Origin: DASSUW01 sp963844405 | Lineage (GTDB): Bacteria > Actinomycetota > Thermoleophilia > Solirubrobacterales > Solirubrobacteraceae | Assembly (NCBI GenBank): GCA_963844405.1 | Contig: CAWJNZ010000004.1 | Location: 744,001-808,000 of the forward strand | DNA length: 64,000 bases | Direction: 5' to 3' | Shown here: positions 32,580 to 41,939 of the stretch, piece by piece | Numbering within the stretch: the first letter of the stretch is position 1 | How the letters are laid out: each line of letters starts with the position of its first letter | Program-made: the position numbers and the translations under genes | Notes under the pieces: generated by a model | What the model was told of the DNA's origin: nothing | What the model saw: the letters and a program-made list of their open reading frames with translations, nothing else | The model's database searches: none

Positions 32580-34242
32580 CGGCGCCCTCGGAGGCGCTCG
32601 AGACGAGCTTCGCGTACTTGGCCAGGACGCCGTTGCCTTCGTACGCGGGCGGGCTGTAGGCCTCGACGCGACGGGCGATCTCGTCGTCGGGGAGGTCGAC
32701 GTCGAGCCGCCGGTTGGTGACGTCGATGGTGACCGTGTCGCCGTCCTGGACGGCCGCGATCGGGCCGCCGTGGACCGCCTCGGGGGCGATGTGGCCGACC
32801 ATGAAGCCGCGCGTGGCGCCGGAGAAGCGGCCGTCGGTGAGCAGCGCGACCGAGTCGCCGAGCCCTTCGCCGACGATGGCGGCGGTGACGGCGAGCATCT
32901 CGCGCATGCCGGGGCCGCCGGCGGGGCCCTCGTTGCGGATGACGACGACGTCGCCGGCCTCGATCTCGCGCTTGGTGACGGCGGCCATCGCGTGCTCCTC
33001 GTCCTCGAACACGCGCGCCGGGCCCTCGTGGTGGACGCGCTCGTGGCCGGAGAGCTTGACCACGGCGCCCTCGGGCGCGAGGTTGCCGCGCAGGATGGCG
33101 ATGCCGCCGGTCGGCTTGAGCGGGTTGTCGAGCGGGCGGACGACCTCCTGGCCGGGGGTCTCCTGCGCGTTGCGGGCGAGCTCGCCGATCGTCTGGCCGT
33201 GGACGGTCTGCGCGTCCTCGTGCAGGAGGCCGGCCTCCTGCAGCCGCGCCGCGACCAGGGCGGTCCCGCCCGCGGCGTGCATGTCGGTGGCCACGAAGCG
33301 CCCGCCGGGCTTGAGGTCGCACAGGAGCGGGGTCTGGGAGGCGATCCGGTCGAAGTCGTCGATCGAGAGGTCGAGCCCCGCCTCGCGGGCGACGGCCAGC
33401 AGGTGCAGGACGCCGTTGGTGGAGCCGCCGCTCATGGCGATGGCGGCGATCGCGTTCTCGAGCGCGTCGTGGGTGATGACGTCGCTCGGCCGCTGGCCGC
33501 GGGCGAGGACGTCCATGACCATGACCCCGGCGTCGTAGGCGGCCTGCGGCTTCGACTGGTCCTGGGCCGGGATGTCGCTCGGTCCCATCGGCGAGATGCC
33601 GAGCATCTGGAAGGCCATCGCCATCGTGTTGGCGGTGAACTGGCCGCCGCAGGCGCCGGCTCCCGGGCTCGCCACGTTCTCGATGGCGGTCAGCTCCTCG
33701 TCGGTGATCTTGCCCGCCGCGTGGGCGCCGATCGCCTCGAAGACCTCCTGGATCGTGATGTCCTGGCCGTTGTAGTGGCCGGGTGGGATCGAGCCGCTGT
33801 AGAGCATCAGGCTCGGCACGTCGAGCCGGGCGAGCGCCATCACGGTGCCGGGGATCGTCTTGTCGCAGCCCGAGAGGGCGACGACGGCGTCGAAGAGATG
33901 GCCCTTGGCGACGAGCTCGATCGAGTCGGCGATCACCTCGCGGCTGACGAGGCTCGTCTTCATGCCGCTGGTGCCCATGGTGATGCCGTCGGAGATGGCG
34001 ACGGTGTTGAACTCCATCGGCGTGCCGCCCGCCGCGCGGATGCCCTCCTTGACCTTGGCGGCCAGCGCGCGGTGGTTGAAGTTGCACGGCATCGTCTCGG
34101 TCCAGGTGCTGGCGACGCCGACGATCGGCTTCGAGAGCGCCTCGTCGTCGAAGCCGATGCCCTTCAGGTAGGCGCGGGCGGCGGCCCGCTCGGGGCCCTC
34201 CGTGAGCGCGCGGGAGTTGTGCTTGGGATCCAGGCCGGCCAT
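32569..34242 (-). CDS. ilvD: dihydroxy-acid dehydratase
   Basis: 557 residues, full length. It shows ASTWTETMPCNFNHR (first cluster Cys), SDGITMGTSGMKTSLVSREVIADS, ALSGCDKTIPGTVMA (second Cys and the signature), GAGACGGQFTANTM (third Cys), SGGSTNGVLHL and TDGRFSGATRGFMVGHIAPEA (C-terminal signature). This is an Fe-S enzyme of isoleucine, valine and pantothenate synthesis that dehydrates 2,3-dihydroxy-3-methyl acids. No other ilv gene is in the window, so ilvD is transcribed alone here. Confidence 0.96.
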   Translation of the reverse strand: MAGLDPKHNSRALTEGPERAAARAYLKGIGFDDEALSKPIVGVASTWTETMPCNFNHRALAAKVKEGIRAAGGTPMEFNTVAISDGITMGTSGMKTSLVSREVIADSIELVAKGHLFDAVVALSGCDKTIPGTVMALARLDVPSLMLYSGSIPPGHYNGQDITIQEVFEAIGAHAAGKITDEELTAIENVASPGAGACGGQFTANTMAMAFQMLGISPMGPSDIPAQDQSKPQAAYDAGVMVMDVLARGQRPSDVITHDALENAIAAIAMSGGSTNGVLHLLAVAREAGLDLSIDDFDRIASQTPLLCDLKPGGRFVATDMHAAGGTALVAARLQEAGLLHEDAQTVHGQTIGELARNAQETPGQEVVRPLDNPLKPTGGIAILRGNLAPEGAVVKLSGHERVHHEGPARVFEDEEHAMAAVTKREIEAGDVVVIRNEGPAGGPGMREMLAVTAAIVGEGLGDSVALLTDGRFSGATRGFMVGHIAPEAVHGGPIAAVQDGDTVTIDVTNRRLDVDLPDDEIARRVEAYSPPAYEGNGVLAKYAKLVSSASEGAVTR

Positions 34243-34352
34243 CGCCGCTGGAGCCTAGCGGTCGCATCGAACTTGGCTGGTGCGGACTCCGAGCGGCCAC
34301 GGTCGCCGCCGGGGCATGGGCGCCCCGGGCCCGCGCCGCTTCGCAGCCTCGC

Positions 34353-35276
34353 GTGGTCGTCGTCGGTGCCGGGCTCGCCGGCCTGACGTGCGCGTACCGC
34401 CTTCAGCAGGCGGGTGTGAAGGCGTTGGTCCATGAGGCGAGCGACCGGCTCGGCGGACGCTGCTGGTCGATCCGCGGGGCCTTCGCGCCGGGGCTCGTGG
34501 CCGAGCACGGCGGCGAGCTGATCGACACCAGGCACATCGAGATCCGCCAGCTCTGCAACGAGCTCGGCCTCGCGACCGACAACCTGCTGCAGGCGGAGCC
34601 GAACGGCACCGAGCCGCTCTACTACTTCGACGGCCGGCCCTACACCGACGCCGAGGCGGCGGAGGACTTCAACGGCGTCTACCAGAAGCTCCACAAGGAC
34701 GTCTCCGCGGCGTCCTACCCGACCACCTACCGGATCTCGACGCAGCGCGGCCGCGAGCTCGACGAGATGACGATCACCGAGTGGATCGAGGAGAGCGTCC
34801 CGGGCGGGTTGTCCTCGCGGTTCGGGCAGCTGCTCGACGTGGCCTACAGCATCGAGTTCGGCGCCGAGTGCTCGGAGCAGAGCGCGCTCAACCTCGTGTG
34901 CCTGCTCGGCCAGCCGGGGGCCGCGGGGATCCTCGTCGACTACACCGGCGGGCGGATCGGCGACTCGTTCCGGTCCGGCTCGCCCGGGTCGCTCACGAGG
35001 CGGTTCCTGGGCCAGCTCGAGCCGGTGCTGCCGGGCGTGAGCGCGCAGTGGGACGGCAAGGCGACGGTGGACCACTGGCCGTCGCAGCCGTGGGCGCTCG
35101 GTTCGTACTCGTACTACAAGCCCGGTCAGTACAGGGCGTTCGGGGCTTCCGAGGAGGAGATCTCGGGCGCGTGCCACTTCGCCGGCGAGCACACGACGCA
35201 GGACTTCCAGGGCTACCTCCAGGGCGCCGTCTTCAGCGGCCAGCGGGCGGCCGCGGAGGTCCTCGCCGCGATCTAG
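34353..35276 (+). CDS. flavin amine oxidase-like protein, internally shortened
   Basis: The frame open from the GTG at 34353 gives 307 residues. The FAD fold is clear (VVVVGAGLAGLTCAYRLQQAG, then DRLGGRCWSIR), and the C-terminus has CHFAGEHTTQDFQGYLQGAV. Flavin monoamine oxidases are normally ~450-500 residues. Here SALNLVCLLG is joined directly to QPGAAGILVDYTGG near 34911, leaving out roughly 170 residues of substrate and FAD domain in frame. Upstream, the same frame reads ATVAAGAWAPRARAAS, like the end of a Tat signal peptide, but has no start codon. So the gene looks damaged at both places, or a new compact form. Polyamine or amino-acid oxidation is not expected from this form. Confidence 0.65.
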   Translation: MVVVGAGLAGLTCAYRLQQAGVKALVHEASDRLGGRCWSIRGAFAPGLVAEHGGELIDTRHIEIRQLCNELGLATDNLLQAEPNGTEPLYYFDGRPYTDAEAAEDFNGVYQKLHKDVSAASYPTTYRISTQRGRELDEMTITEWIEESVPGGLSSRFGQLLDVAYSIEFGAECSEQSALNLVCLLGQPGAAGILVDYTGGRIGDSFRSGSPGSLTRRFLGQLEPVLPGVSAQWDGKATVDHWPSQPWALGSYSYYKPGQYRAFGASEEEISGACHFAGEHTTQDFQGYLQGAVFSGQRAAAEVLAAI

Positions 35277-35291
35277 TGTCGCGATTCGGAT

Positions 35292-35960
35292 CTAGATGCC
35301 GAGGGAGCCGGGGTTGTTCGGCCGCGCGGGCGGGGGCGTGGGCGCTCCGGGGTCGGCGGCGGCGCGGCGGGCGAGGCGGTCGCGCTCCCAGCGGCCGAGG
35401 CGCCAGAGGTCGCGCGTGACCTGCTTGGGGTCGACCTGGCGGCCGGGCAGGTGGAGGTTGGCCTCGGAGATCAGGCGCCGCTCGTCGCCCTTCAGGGCCA
35501 TCCACTTGGCCAGCACGTCGTCGGAGTCCGGCAGCCGCGCGGAGCCGTACGGGCGCGTCTCGTCCGGGAACTCGACGCAGTACTCGTTCAGCAGCTCGCC
35601 GGTCTGCGGCAGGTAGGCCACGATCGGCTTGTGCGGATAGACGAGGTAGGCGTAGGGCACGCCGCGCAGGTCGCGCGCAGCGTCGGCCGGCACGCCGTCC
35701 TGGCCACCCCACACGCGGATGAACCCGAGGTCGCGGTACATCGCCCACTCCTCCTCGTTCACGCACGACTTGAGCAGCTCGCGGGCGCGGTGCTCGGCGC
35801 GCCGCTCGCGGCCGGGGTCGTAGGAGGCGGGGATCTCGCCCTTCTTGCGCGCCTCCTTGCGGGCCCGCCGGTCGTCGAGCTTGCGCTCGATGTACGGCCA
35901 GCTGATCTCGGAGAGCAGGGCGATGACGACGAGCGCGGTGGCGCAGAGGGCGACGGTCAC
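35292..35960 (-). CDS. hypothetical membrane-anchored protein
   Basis: 222 residues from a GTG at 35960. A single N-terminal membrane helix (TVALCATALVVIALLSEISWP) is followed by a highly charged helix (RKLDDRRARKEARKKGE) and a soluble domain with GRERRAEHRARELLKSCVNEEEW in parts, then WAMYRDLGFIRVWG and YAYLVYPHKPIVAYLP. The tail is Pro-rich. No family is recognised. It starts 13 bp after the 36225-35974 gene and probably belongs to the thiD-side transcript. Confidence 0.65.
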   Translation of the reverse strand: MTVALCATALVVIALLSEISWPYIERKLDDRRARKEARKKGEIPASYDPGRERRAEHRARELLKSCVNEEEWAMYRDLGFIRVWGGQDGVPADAARDLRGVPYAYLVYPHKPIVAYLPQTGELLNEYCVEFPDETRPYGSARLPDSDDVLAKWMALKGDERRLISEANLHLPGRQVDPKQVTRDLWRLGRWERDRLARRAAADPGAPTPPPARPNNPGSLGI

Positions 35961-35973
35961 TGCGCGCTTCCCG

Positions 35974-36225
35974 CTAGACCGCGCCGCCGGCAGCGCGCGG
36001 GAAGAAGATGACCCGATCGGTCGTGGCCGGGATCTGCTCGAAGGCGGTGATCATCTCGGCCTCGCGCCGGCCCGTCTCGGTGGTGAGCGGCACGGCCGCC
36101 CACATCCCCTGGTCGAGCTGGCGGCGGAACTCCTCCACGAGGCGCTCGGCGTCGTCGGCGACCTCGAGGTCGCCTTCGGCGATCAGCTGCTCGCCGTGGC
36201 CCGGGCGCATGCGGAGGAACTTCAT
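35974..36225 (-). CDS. small hypothetical protein
   Basis: 83 residues, not recognised. It reads MKFLRMRPGHGEQLIAEGDL and is amphipathic-helical (ADDAERLVEEFRRQLDQG), ending VIFFPRAAGGAV. The composition (Glu/Asp/Arg, few low-complexity runs) and the position nine bases after the thiD stop support a real gene. The AEMITAFEQIPATTDRVIF segment resembles a mononucleotide-like beta-alpha-beta unit, too short to name. Confidence 0.6.
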   Translation of the reverse strand: MKFLRMRPGHGEQLIAEGDLEVADDAERLVEEFRRQLDQGMWAAVPLTTETGRREAEMITAFEQIPATTDRVIFFPRAAGGAV

Positions 36226-36234
36226 GCCGGCCGA

Positions 36235-37101
<867 letters not shown>

Positions 37102-37106
37102 GGCGG

Positions 37107-37841
37107 TCAGGTTAGAAAACGCCGGGGCCTGCCCCCGCGCAGCAGGACCACGCGGCCGGCGAGGCTGTCGTCGCTGACGAAGGCGATGACCGCGGCGGCG
37201 ACGTCGGCCATCGGCACGAGCGGCCCGGCGGCGGCCCGCTCGGCCGCCGTCATCGCCTCGAGCTCGCCTTCGGCGCGCTCGGTGGCGATCCAGTCCGGGA
37301 CGATGCAGTTCACGCGCACTTGCCGCAGGTCCGCCAGCGAGGTGGTGAAGCGGATGAGGCCGGCCTTGGCGGCGCCGTACTCGGGAGACGCGTACGCGTC
37401 GGTGGCGATCCCCGCCGTCGAGGCGATGTTGACCACGACGCCGCCGCCGGCCGCCCGCATCGGCTCGAGCGCGAGCTGGGTCGCGAGCATCGCCGCGCGA
37501 AGATTGAGGTCGAGCGTCGCGCTCCACTGCTCCGGCGTCGCGGCCGGGTAGTTCGCCGCGCCCCACCCGCCGGCGTTGTTGACCAGGACGTGCGGCCCGC
37601 CGCCGTCGCGGCCGGCGAACTCGATCATCCGCCGCACGTCCTCGTCGTCCGTGACGTCGGCTTCGATCGTCGCCGCGTGGCCGCCTCGAGCCTCGATCTG
37701 GGCGACCGTCTCGTCCGCGCCCGCCCTGTCGACGTCCGCGACCACCACCAGCGCCCCGCCGGCGGCGAGGTGCAGCGATATCGCCCGGCCGGTCTCCGCC
37801 CCCGCGCCGGTCACGAGCGCCACTCTCCCGTCGAGCTCCAC
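37107..37841 (-). CDS. short-chain dehydrogenase/reductase
   Basis: 244 residues from the GTG at 37841. The cofactor motif is VALVTGAGAETGRAI: TGxxxxxG with a Glu in place of the usual central Gly, so binding may be slightly altered. VLVNNAGGWG (NNAG) and the catalytic Ser in NIASTAG are present. Tyr and Lys lie in YGAAKAGL. VNCIVPDWIATE follows. The substrate is unknown. Two tandem palindromes lie in the short gap upstream (37861-37894). It is immediately upstream of thiD. Confidence 0.85.
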   Translation of the reverse strand: MELDGRVALVTGAGAETGRAISLHLAAGGALVVVADVDRAGADETVAQIEARGGHAATIEADVTDDEDVRRMIEFAGRDGGGPHVLVNNAGGWGAANYPAATPEQWSATLDLNLRAAMLATQLALEPMRAAGGGVVVNIASTAGIATDAYASPEYGAAKAGLIRFTTSLADLRQVRVNCIVPDWIATERAEGELEAMTAAERAAAGPLVPMADVAAAVIAFVSDDSLAGRVVLLRGGRPRRFLT

Positions 37842-37860
37842 CGGCGCGGACGTTACGGCA

Positions 37861-37894
37861 CGACAATCGTCGCGGGCGCGCACGACGATCGTCG
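37861..37894. promoter_or_regulatory. tandem palindromes upstream of the SDR/thiD genes
   Basis: CGACAATCGTCG (37861-37872) and CGACGATCGTCG (37883-37894, a perfect palindrome) are 22 bp apart, two helical turns, each followed by CGGGCG. They lie in the 71-bp gap between the dprA stop and the SDR start. A dimeric regulator bound twice on one DNA face is the simplest reading; the protein is unknown. Confidence 0.5.
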
Positions 37895-37912
37895 CGGGCG
37901 GGGGCGGGACGG

Positions 37913-38989
37913 TCACGGGATCCGCTCGTATCGGCCTCCGAACGCTCGGCGGATCAGGCCGAGCGCCTCGAGCGCGCCGAGGCCGGCGAGCACTGCGCGC
38001 GGGTCGAGGCCGTGGGCGGCGAGCATCGGCAGGGTCGAGTGCCCGGCGCCGATCGCCTCGAGCAGGGTCTGGAGCTCGGGCTCGAGCGCCGCGCCGGCGG
38101 CGTGGGCCTCGTACGTCTCGCCGGTGAGCTCGCTCAGCGCCTCGAGCACGTCGTCGGTGCCGCGGACGAGCAGCGCCCCGTCGCTGATCAGGCCGTTGGT
38201 CCCGGACGCGACCGCACAGGTCACGCGGCCGGGCACGGCGGCGACGGTGCGGCCGAGCTCGGCGCCCAGGTCGGCGGTGGTCAGCGAGCCGGAGCGCTGG
38301 GTGGCCTCGACGACGACCACCACCTGGGCGAGCGCGGCGATCAGCCGGTTGCGGGCGACGAACGCCCAGCGGTGGATGCCGAAGCCCGGCGGCATCTCGC
38401 TGATCACGGCGCCGGCGGCCCGCACCGCGGCGTGCAGCTGCCGCTTGGACGCGGGGTACGGCCGGTCGGCACCGCCGGCCAGCACCGCCACGGGCGCCGC
38501 CGTGCCCTCGAGCGCCCCGCCGTGAGCGGCGGCGTCGACTCCGAGCGCCAGCCCGGACACCACGTTCACCCCCGCGGCCGAGAGCCCGCGACCGAGCTCG
38601 CGGGCGACGGTGAGCCCGTACGGCGTCGCCCGGCGGGCGCCGACCACCGCCACCGCCCCGGACAGGCCGACGCACCCCGGGTCCCCGGCCACATGGACGA
38701 CCGCGGGCGGGTCGGCGAGGTCGCGCAGGCAGGGTGGATAGCCGTCGTCGCAGCGGCAGATGGCAGCCAGCCCGGCGTCGCGCACCGCGGCGCGGGCGCG
38801 ATCCGGATCGAACCCGTCGTACCGCGCCCGCACGCGCGGGCTGTCGCAGGAATCGAGCAACGATCCGTCCGACCGCGCCAGCACGCGCCCGGGAGCGTCG
38901 CGCTTGCGCCACTCGACGTCCAGCCAGCCGGCCAGCGCCGCGACGAGATCGGTGCGGCGGAGGCAGTCGTCGCACGCGGTCTCGTTCAC
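37913..38989 (-). CDS. dprA: DNA-processing protein DprA (Smf)
   Basis: 358 residues from the GTG at 38989, preceded by GGGGGG; a TTG at 39019 is the alternative. The N-terminus has CDDCLRR and a SAM-like helical part. The Rossmann domain shows VAVVGARRATPYGLTVARELG, VNVVSGLALGVDAAAHGGAL, GGADRPYPASK, RNRLIAALAQVVVVVEA and SGSLTTADLGAELGR. A C-terminal winged-helix segment ends RRAFGGRYER. DprA loads RecA on incoming single-stranded DNA during transformation. It follows comM (34 bp away), the usual competence or DNA-uptake pair. Confidence 0.95.
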   Translation of the reverse strand: MNETACDDCLRRTDLVAALAGWLDVEWRKRDAPGRVLARSDGSLLDSCDSPRVRARYDGFDPDRARAAVRDAGLAAICRCDDGYPPCLRDLADPPAVVHVAGDPGCVGLSGAVAVVGARRATPYGLTVARELGRGLSAAGVNVVSGLALGVDAAAHGGALEGTAAPVAVLAGGADRPYPASKRQLHAAVRAAGAVISEMPPGFGIHRWAFVARNRLIAALAQVVVVVEATQRSGSLTTADLGAELGRTVAAVPGRVTCAVASGTNGLISDGALLVRGTDDVLEALSELTGETYEAHAAGAALEPELQTLLEAIGAGHSTLPMLAAHGLDPRAVLAGLGALEALGLIRRAFGGRYERIP

Positions 38990-39023
38990 GCCACGGCCCC
39001 CCAGGATGTCGTGGGCCAAGCGG

Positions 39024-40538
39024 TCACGCGGCGGCGATGAGGTCGGGCTGCTCGAGGCGGAGGCCGGCGGCGATGTGGACGTGGTCGGGACCGACCTCGT
39101 CGCTCCCGTCGAGGTCGGCGACCGTGCGGGCGACGCGGAGGACTCGGGTGTGGCCTCGGGCGCTGAGGCGGTGGCGGTCGTGGAGCTCGTAGAGCAGGCG
39201 GAGGGCGCTGGGGGTCGGCTCGGCGACCTCGCGCATGACGCGAGGCGTCATCTGGGCGTTGCACGAGAGGCCGTAGACGGCCAGGCGGCGGGACTGGCGC
39301 TCGCGGGCGTCGATCACCCGGGCGCGGACGGTCGCCGAGGGCGGGGCCGACTCCTCGCGCAGGGCGGTCGCGCTCGGCCGGCCGACGGGGATCAGGACGT
39401 CGATCCGGTCGAGCAGCGGGCCGGAGAGGCGGCGCTGGTGGCGCGCGAGGTCGGCCGCCGAGCAGCGGCACGCCTCCTCCCCCATCCCGCACGGGCACGG
39501 GTTGGAGGCGGCGACGAGCATGACGCGCGTCGGGAACGCGACGACCTGCTGGGCGCGCACGATCGTGACGTAGCCGTCCTCGAGCGGCTGGCGCAGCGCC
39601 TCGAGGCTCGACCGGACGAACTCGGACAGCTCGTCGAGGAACAGGACGCCGTGGTGGGCCAGCGTCGCCTCGCCGGGCAGCGGCTGCGAGCCGCCGCCGA
39701 CCAGCCCCGCGGCGGAGATCGTGTGGTGCGGCGCGCGGAACGGTCGCTCGAGCACGAGCGCGTCGGCGCGATGTAGCCCCGCGACCGAGTGGATGCGCGT
39801 GACGTCGACCGCCTCGGCGGCGGTCATCGGCGGCAGGATCGACGGCAGGCGCCGCGCGAGCATCGTCTTGCCGGTGCCGGGCGGGCCGTGCATGTAGAGG
39901 TTGTGACCGCCGGCCGCGGCCACCTCGAGGCCCGGGATGAGCGCGTTCTGGCCGCGGACGTCGGCCAGGTCGAGCATCGGGTCAGGCTCCCGCTCGGCGG
40001 GTGGATCGGGGACCACCGGCGGGTCGGCGCGACCGGCCAGGACGTCGACCGCCTCGGTCAATGACTCGACGCCGAGGACCGTGACGCCGGGGACGAGCGC
40101 CGCCTCGCGCGCCCGCGAGCGCGGCAGCAGCAGCCGCTCGAGCAGGTGCCGGCGCGCGCCCTCGGAGATGGCCAGCGCCCCGCGGACGTCGCGCACCTCG
40201 CCCGTCAGCGAGAGCTCGCCGACGATCGCCGTGCCCTCGACGGCGCCGGCCTCCAGCTGGTCGGACGCCACGAGGATCGCGATCGCCAGCGGCAGATCGA
40301 ACCCCGGCCCCATCTTGCGCAGGTAGGCCGGCGCCATGTTGACGGTGATGCGCTTCGACGGGAACTCGTGCCCCGAGTTCACGACCGCGGCCCGCACCCG
40401 CTCGCGAGCCTCGCGGACCGCCTTGTCGGCGAGCCCGACGATCGTGAACGCCGGCAGCCCGAGCCGGATGTCGGCCTCGACGCAGACCCGCCGCGATTCG
40501 ACCCCATCGATCGCGAACGTCGTGATGCGCGCGATCAC
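39024..40538 (-). CDS. comM: ComM/YifB-family Mg-chelatase-like AAA+ ATPase
   Basis: 504 residues from a GTG at 40538. The N-terminal Lon-like fold (GLPAFTIVGLADKAVREARERV, FPSKRITVNMAPA) is followed by an AAA+ domain. Walker A is MHGPPGTGKTMLARR, Walker B GVLFLDELSEF, and sensor AASNPCPCGM with the CPCG finger (PCGMGEEACRC). ComM is a hexameric helicase that helps branch migration when foreign DNA integrates. Together with the adjacent dprA it points to natural transformation or recombination housekeeping. yraN lies nine bases upstream. Confidence 0.95.
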   Translation of the reverse strand: MIARITTFAIDGVESRRVCVEADIRLGLPAFTIVGLADKAVREARERVRAAVVNSGHEFPSKRITVNMAPAYLRKMGPGFDLPLAIAILVASDQLEAGAVEGTAIVGELSLTGEVRDVRGALAISEGARRHLLERLLLPRSRAREAALVPGVTVLGVESLTEAVDVLAGRADPPVVPDPPAEREPDPMLDLADVRGQNALIPGLEVAAAGGHNLYMHGPPGTGKTMLARRLPSILPPMTAAEAVDVTRIHSVAGLHRADALVLERPFRAPHHTISAAGLVGGGSQPLPGEATLAHHGVLFLDELSEFVRSSLEALRQPLEDGYVTIVRAQQVVAFPTRVMLVAASNPCPCGMGEEACRCSAADLARHQRRLSGPLLDRIDVLIPVGRPSATALREESAPPSATVRARVIDARERQSRRLAVYGLSCNAQMTPRVMREVAEPTPSALRLLYELHDRHRLSARGHTRVLRVARTVADLDGSDEVGPDHVHIAAGLRLEQPDLIAAA

Positions 40539-40547
40539 GGGCCAGCC

Positions 40548-40922
40548 TCAGAACGCCGCTTGCAGGTGGTCGAGACGGACGAGCTCGCCGCGGTCGTCGA
40601 GCGTGACGCCGACGGCGTCGAACCGCAGGTCGGCGCCGAACGGACGGTCGGTGACCTTCGCCAGCCAGGCCGCGGCCATCGTCCGGACCTGGCGCTGCTT
40701 GTCCTCGTGCAGGTTGTCCTGCCACGGGCCCGACCCGAGGCGGCGCGACTTCACCTCGCAGAACACGATCGTTGCCTCCTCCTCGTCGGCGAGGATCAGG
40801 TCGAGCTCGCCGAAGCGGGTGCGGTGGTTGCGGGCGAGCACCCGGTAGCCGAGCCGCTCGAAGTGCTCGGCGGCGAGCGCCTCGCCGCGGCGGCCCAGCT
40901 CCTTCGTGCGGTCGGTCGGCAT
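40548..40922 (-). CDS. yraN: YraN/UPF0102 family nuclease-like protein
   Basis: 124 residues from the ATG at 40922. Typical stretches are ELGRRGEALAAEHFERLGY, RTRFGELDLILADEE and IVFCEVKSRRLG (Glu/Asp...Glu-x-Lys of the endonuclease-like fold), then KQRQVRTMAAAWL. The family has the fold of Holliday-junction resolvases and restriction nucleases; function is unproven. The position between rnhB and comM/dprA matches other bacterial genomes. Confidence 0.93.
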   Translation of the reverse strand: MPTDRTKELGRRGEALAAEHFERLGYRVLARNHRTRFGELDLILADEEEATIVFCEVKSRRLGSGPWQDNLHEDKQRQVRTMAAAWLAKVTDRPFGADLRFDAVGVTLDDRGELVRLDHLQAAF

Positions 40923-41076
40923 GACGCGAGCGACCGTACGCGGGAGCGCGTGACGGATCACCGCGCAGTCGTCACAAGTGTGTGCCGATTCTCGTGCGGC
41001 TTCGTCGCGGGCTTTGAAGATCTCCGCCGGCGAACTTCAACGGCGGCATTTAGGGGAGCGGGATCGACCGCCGCAC

Positions 41077-41129
41077 GGTTCGAGTGCTCAGTTAATACGC
41101 CTCAGGCCGATTAACCGAGCACTCGACCG
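41077..41129. repeat. long inverted repeat (hairpin)
   Basis: The arms CGAGTGCTCAGTTAAT (41081-41096) and ATTAACCGAGCACTCG (41110-41125) pair in 15 of 16 positions around a 13-base loop. CGGT/ACCG outside extends the stem with one bulge. It lies mid-gap, lacks a T-run and is less GC-rich than the surroundings. Confidence 0.65.
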
Positions 41130-41207
41130 CCGAACGCTCACTTTGTGCCCGTGGAGGGAGCAAACCGATCACTCGGCAGGCCGCGAGGCCGATCCCCCAA
41201 CTCCCCC

Positions 41208-41229
41208 ACCCAGCCGCAGTTGACGTTCG
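41208..41229 (-). repeat. dispersed palindromic repeat, half copy (copy A)
   Basis: These 22 bp are identical to 58382-58403. On the minus strand the core reads CAACTGCGGCTGGGT, followed by GGGGGAG. It lies 55 bp downstream of the rnhB stop, in the same orientation as the other two copies, but the matching second arm is missing. Confidence 0.7.
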
Positions 41230-41284
41230 TCAGCGCACCACGAACGACGAAAGATCACGCCCGGAGACGAGACCTCGAGCGGGA

Positions 41285-41875
41285 TCAGAGCGCGAGCTGC
41301 TGGTAGGCCATCGACTGGAATGACATGCGGTGCAGCGGCGAGACGCCGAGCTTCTCGATCGCGGCCCGGTGCTCGGGCGTCGAGTACCCGACGTGGATCC
41401 CGAAGTCCCACCCCGGATAGCGCTCCTCCATCCGGTGCATGAAGCGGTCGCGGGTGACCTTGGCGATCACCGAGGCGGCGGCGATCGAGGCGCTCATCGC
41501 GTCGCCGCCCACGACCGGGCGCTGCTCGTACCCCGTGGCCGGCACCGGGAACCCGTCCGACAGGCACAGGCAGCCGTCGCAGCCCACCCGCCGCAGGACG
41601 TCGGACAAGGCGGCCAGGTTGGTCACGTGCAGCCCCCGCTCGTCGATCCCCCGCACGCAGCGCGAGGTGACGGCCACGCGGGTGGCGATGCGCAGCACCC
41701 GCGGGTACAGCTGCTCGCGCATCTCGGCAGTGTGCTGCTTCGAGTCGTTCAACGCGCTCAGTGCCCGCAGGTCCGACAACGTCAGCCGCTCGTAGTCGAA
41801 GACCACGGCCGCGGCGACCAGCGGCCCGGCCAGGCAACCCCGGCCGGCCTCGTCCGCCCCCGCCACGAACCGCAC
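41285..41875 (-). CDS. rnhB: ribonuclease HII
   Basis: 196 residues from the GTG at 41875. The active-site acids are in VAGADEAGRGCLAGPL (Asp, Glu), VVGGDAMSASIAAASVIAKVTRDR (Asp), with VGYSTPEHRAA and SFQSM further on. RNase HII removes RNA from RNA-DNA hybrids and single ribonucleotides from DNA. Coding-like sequence continues upstream in frame (RLFRFDRELG) into the end of lepB but contains no ATG, GTG or TTG until 42046. So the true start is uncertain and may be a CTG. It lies 64 bp (counted from this GTG) after the lepB stop, last in the L19 operon order. Confidence 0.88.
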   Translation of the reverse strand: MRFVAGADEAGRGCLAGPLVAAAVVFDYERLTLSDLRALSALNDSKQHTAEMREQLYPRVLRIATRVAVTSRCVRGIDERGLHVTNLAALSDVLRRVGCDGCLCLSDGFPVPATGYEQRPVVGGDAMSASIAAASVIAKVTRDRFMHRMEERYPGWDFGIHVGYSTPEHRAAIEKLGVSPLHRMSFQSMAYQQLAL

Positions 41876-41939
41876 CCCGAGCTCGCGGTCGAACCGGAAC
41901 AGACGACTCCCGGACGAGCGCTTCCGGCGGCGAGCGCGC

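Larger units (their letters stand above)
40923..41284. other. 362-bp intergenic region with structured elements
   Basis: This is the longest gap in the window, between yraN and rnhB. No coding frame looks real. It holds a long imperfect hairpin (41077-41129), a half copy of the dispersed palindromic repeat (41208-41229) and a G-poor, T-richer stretch from ~40970 to 41110. A promoter for yraN-comM-dprA should lie near 40930-40990. A small RNA is possible but not shown. Confidence 0.6.
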
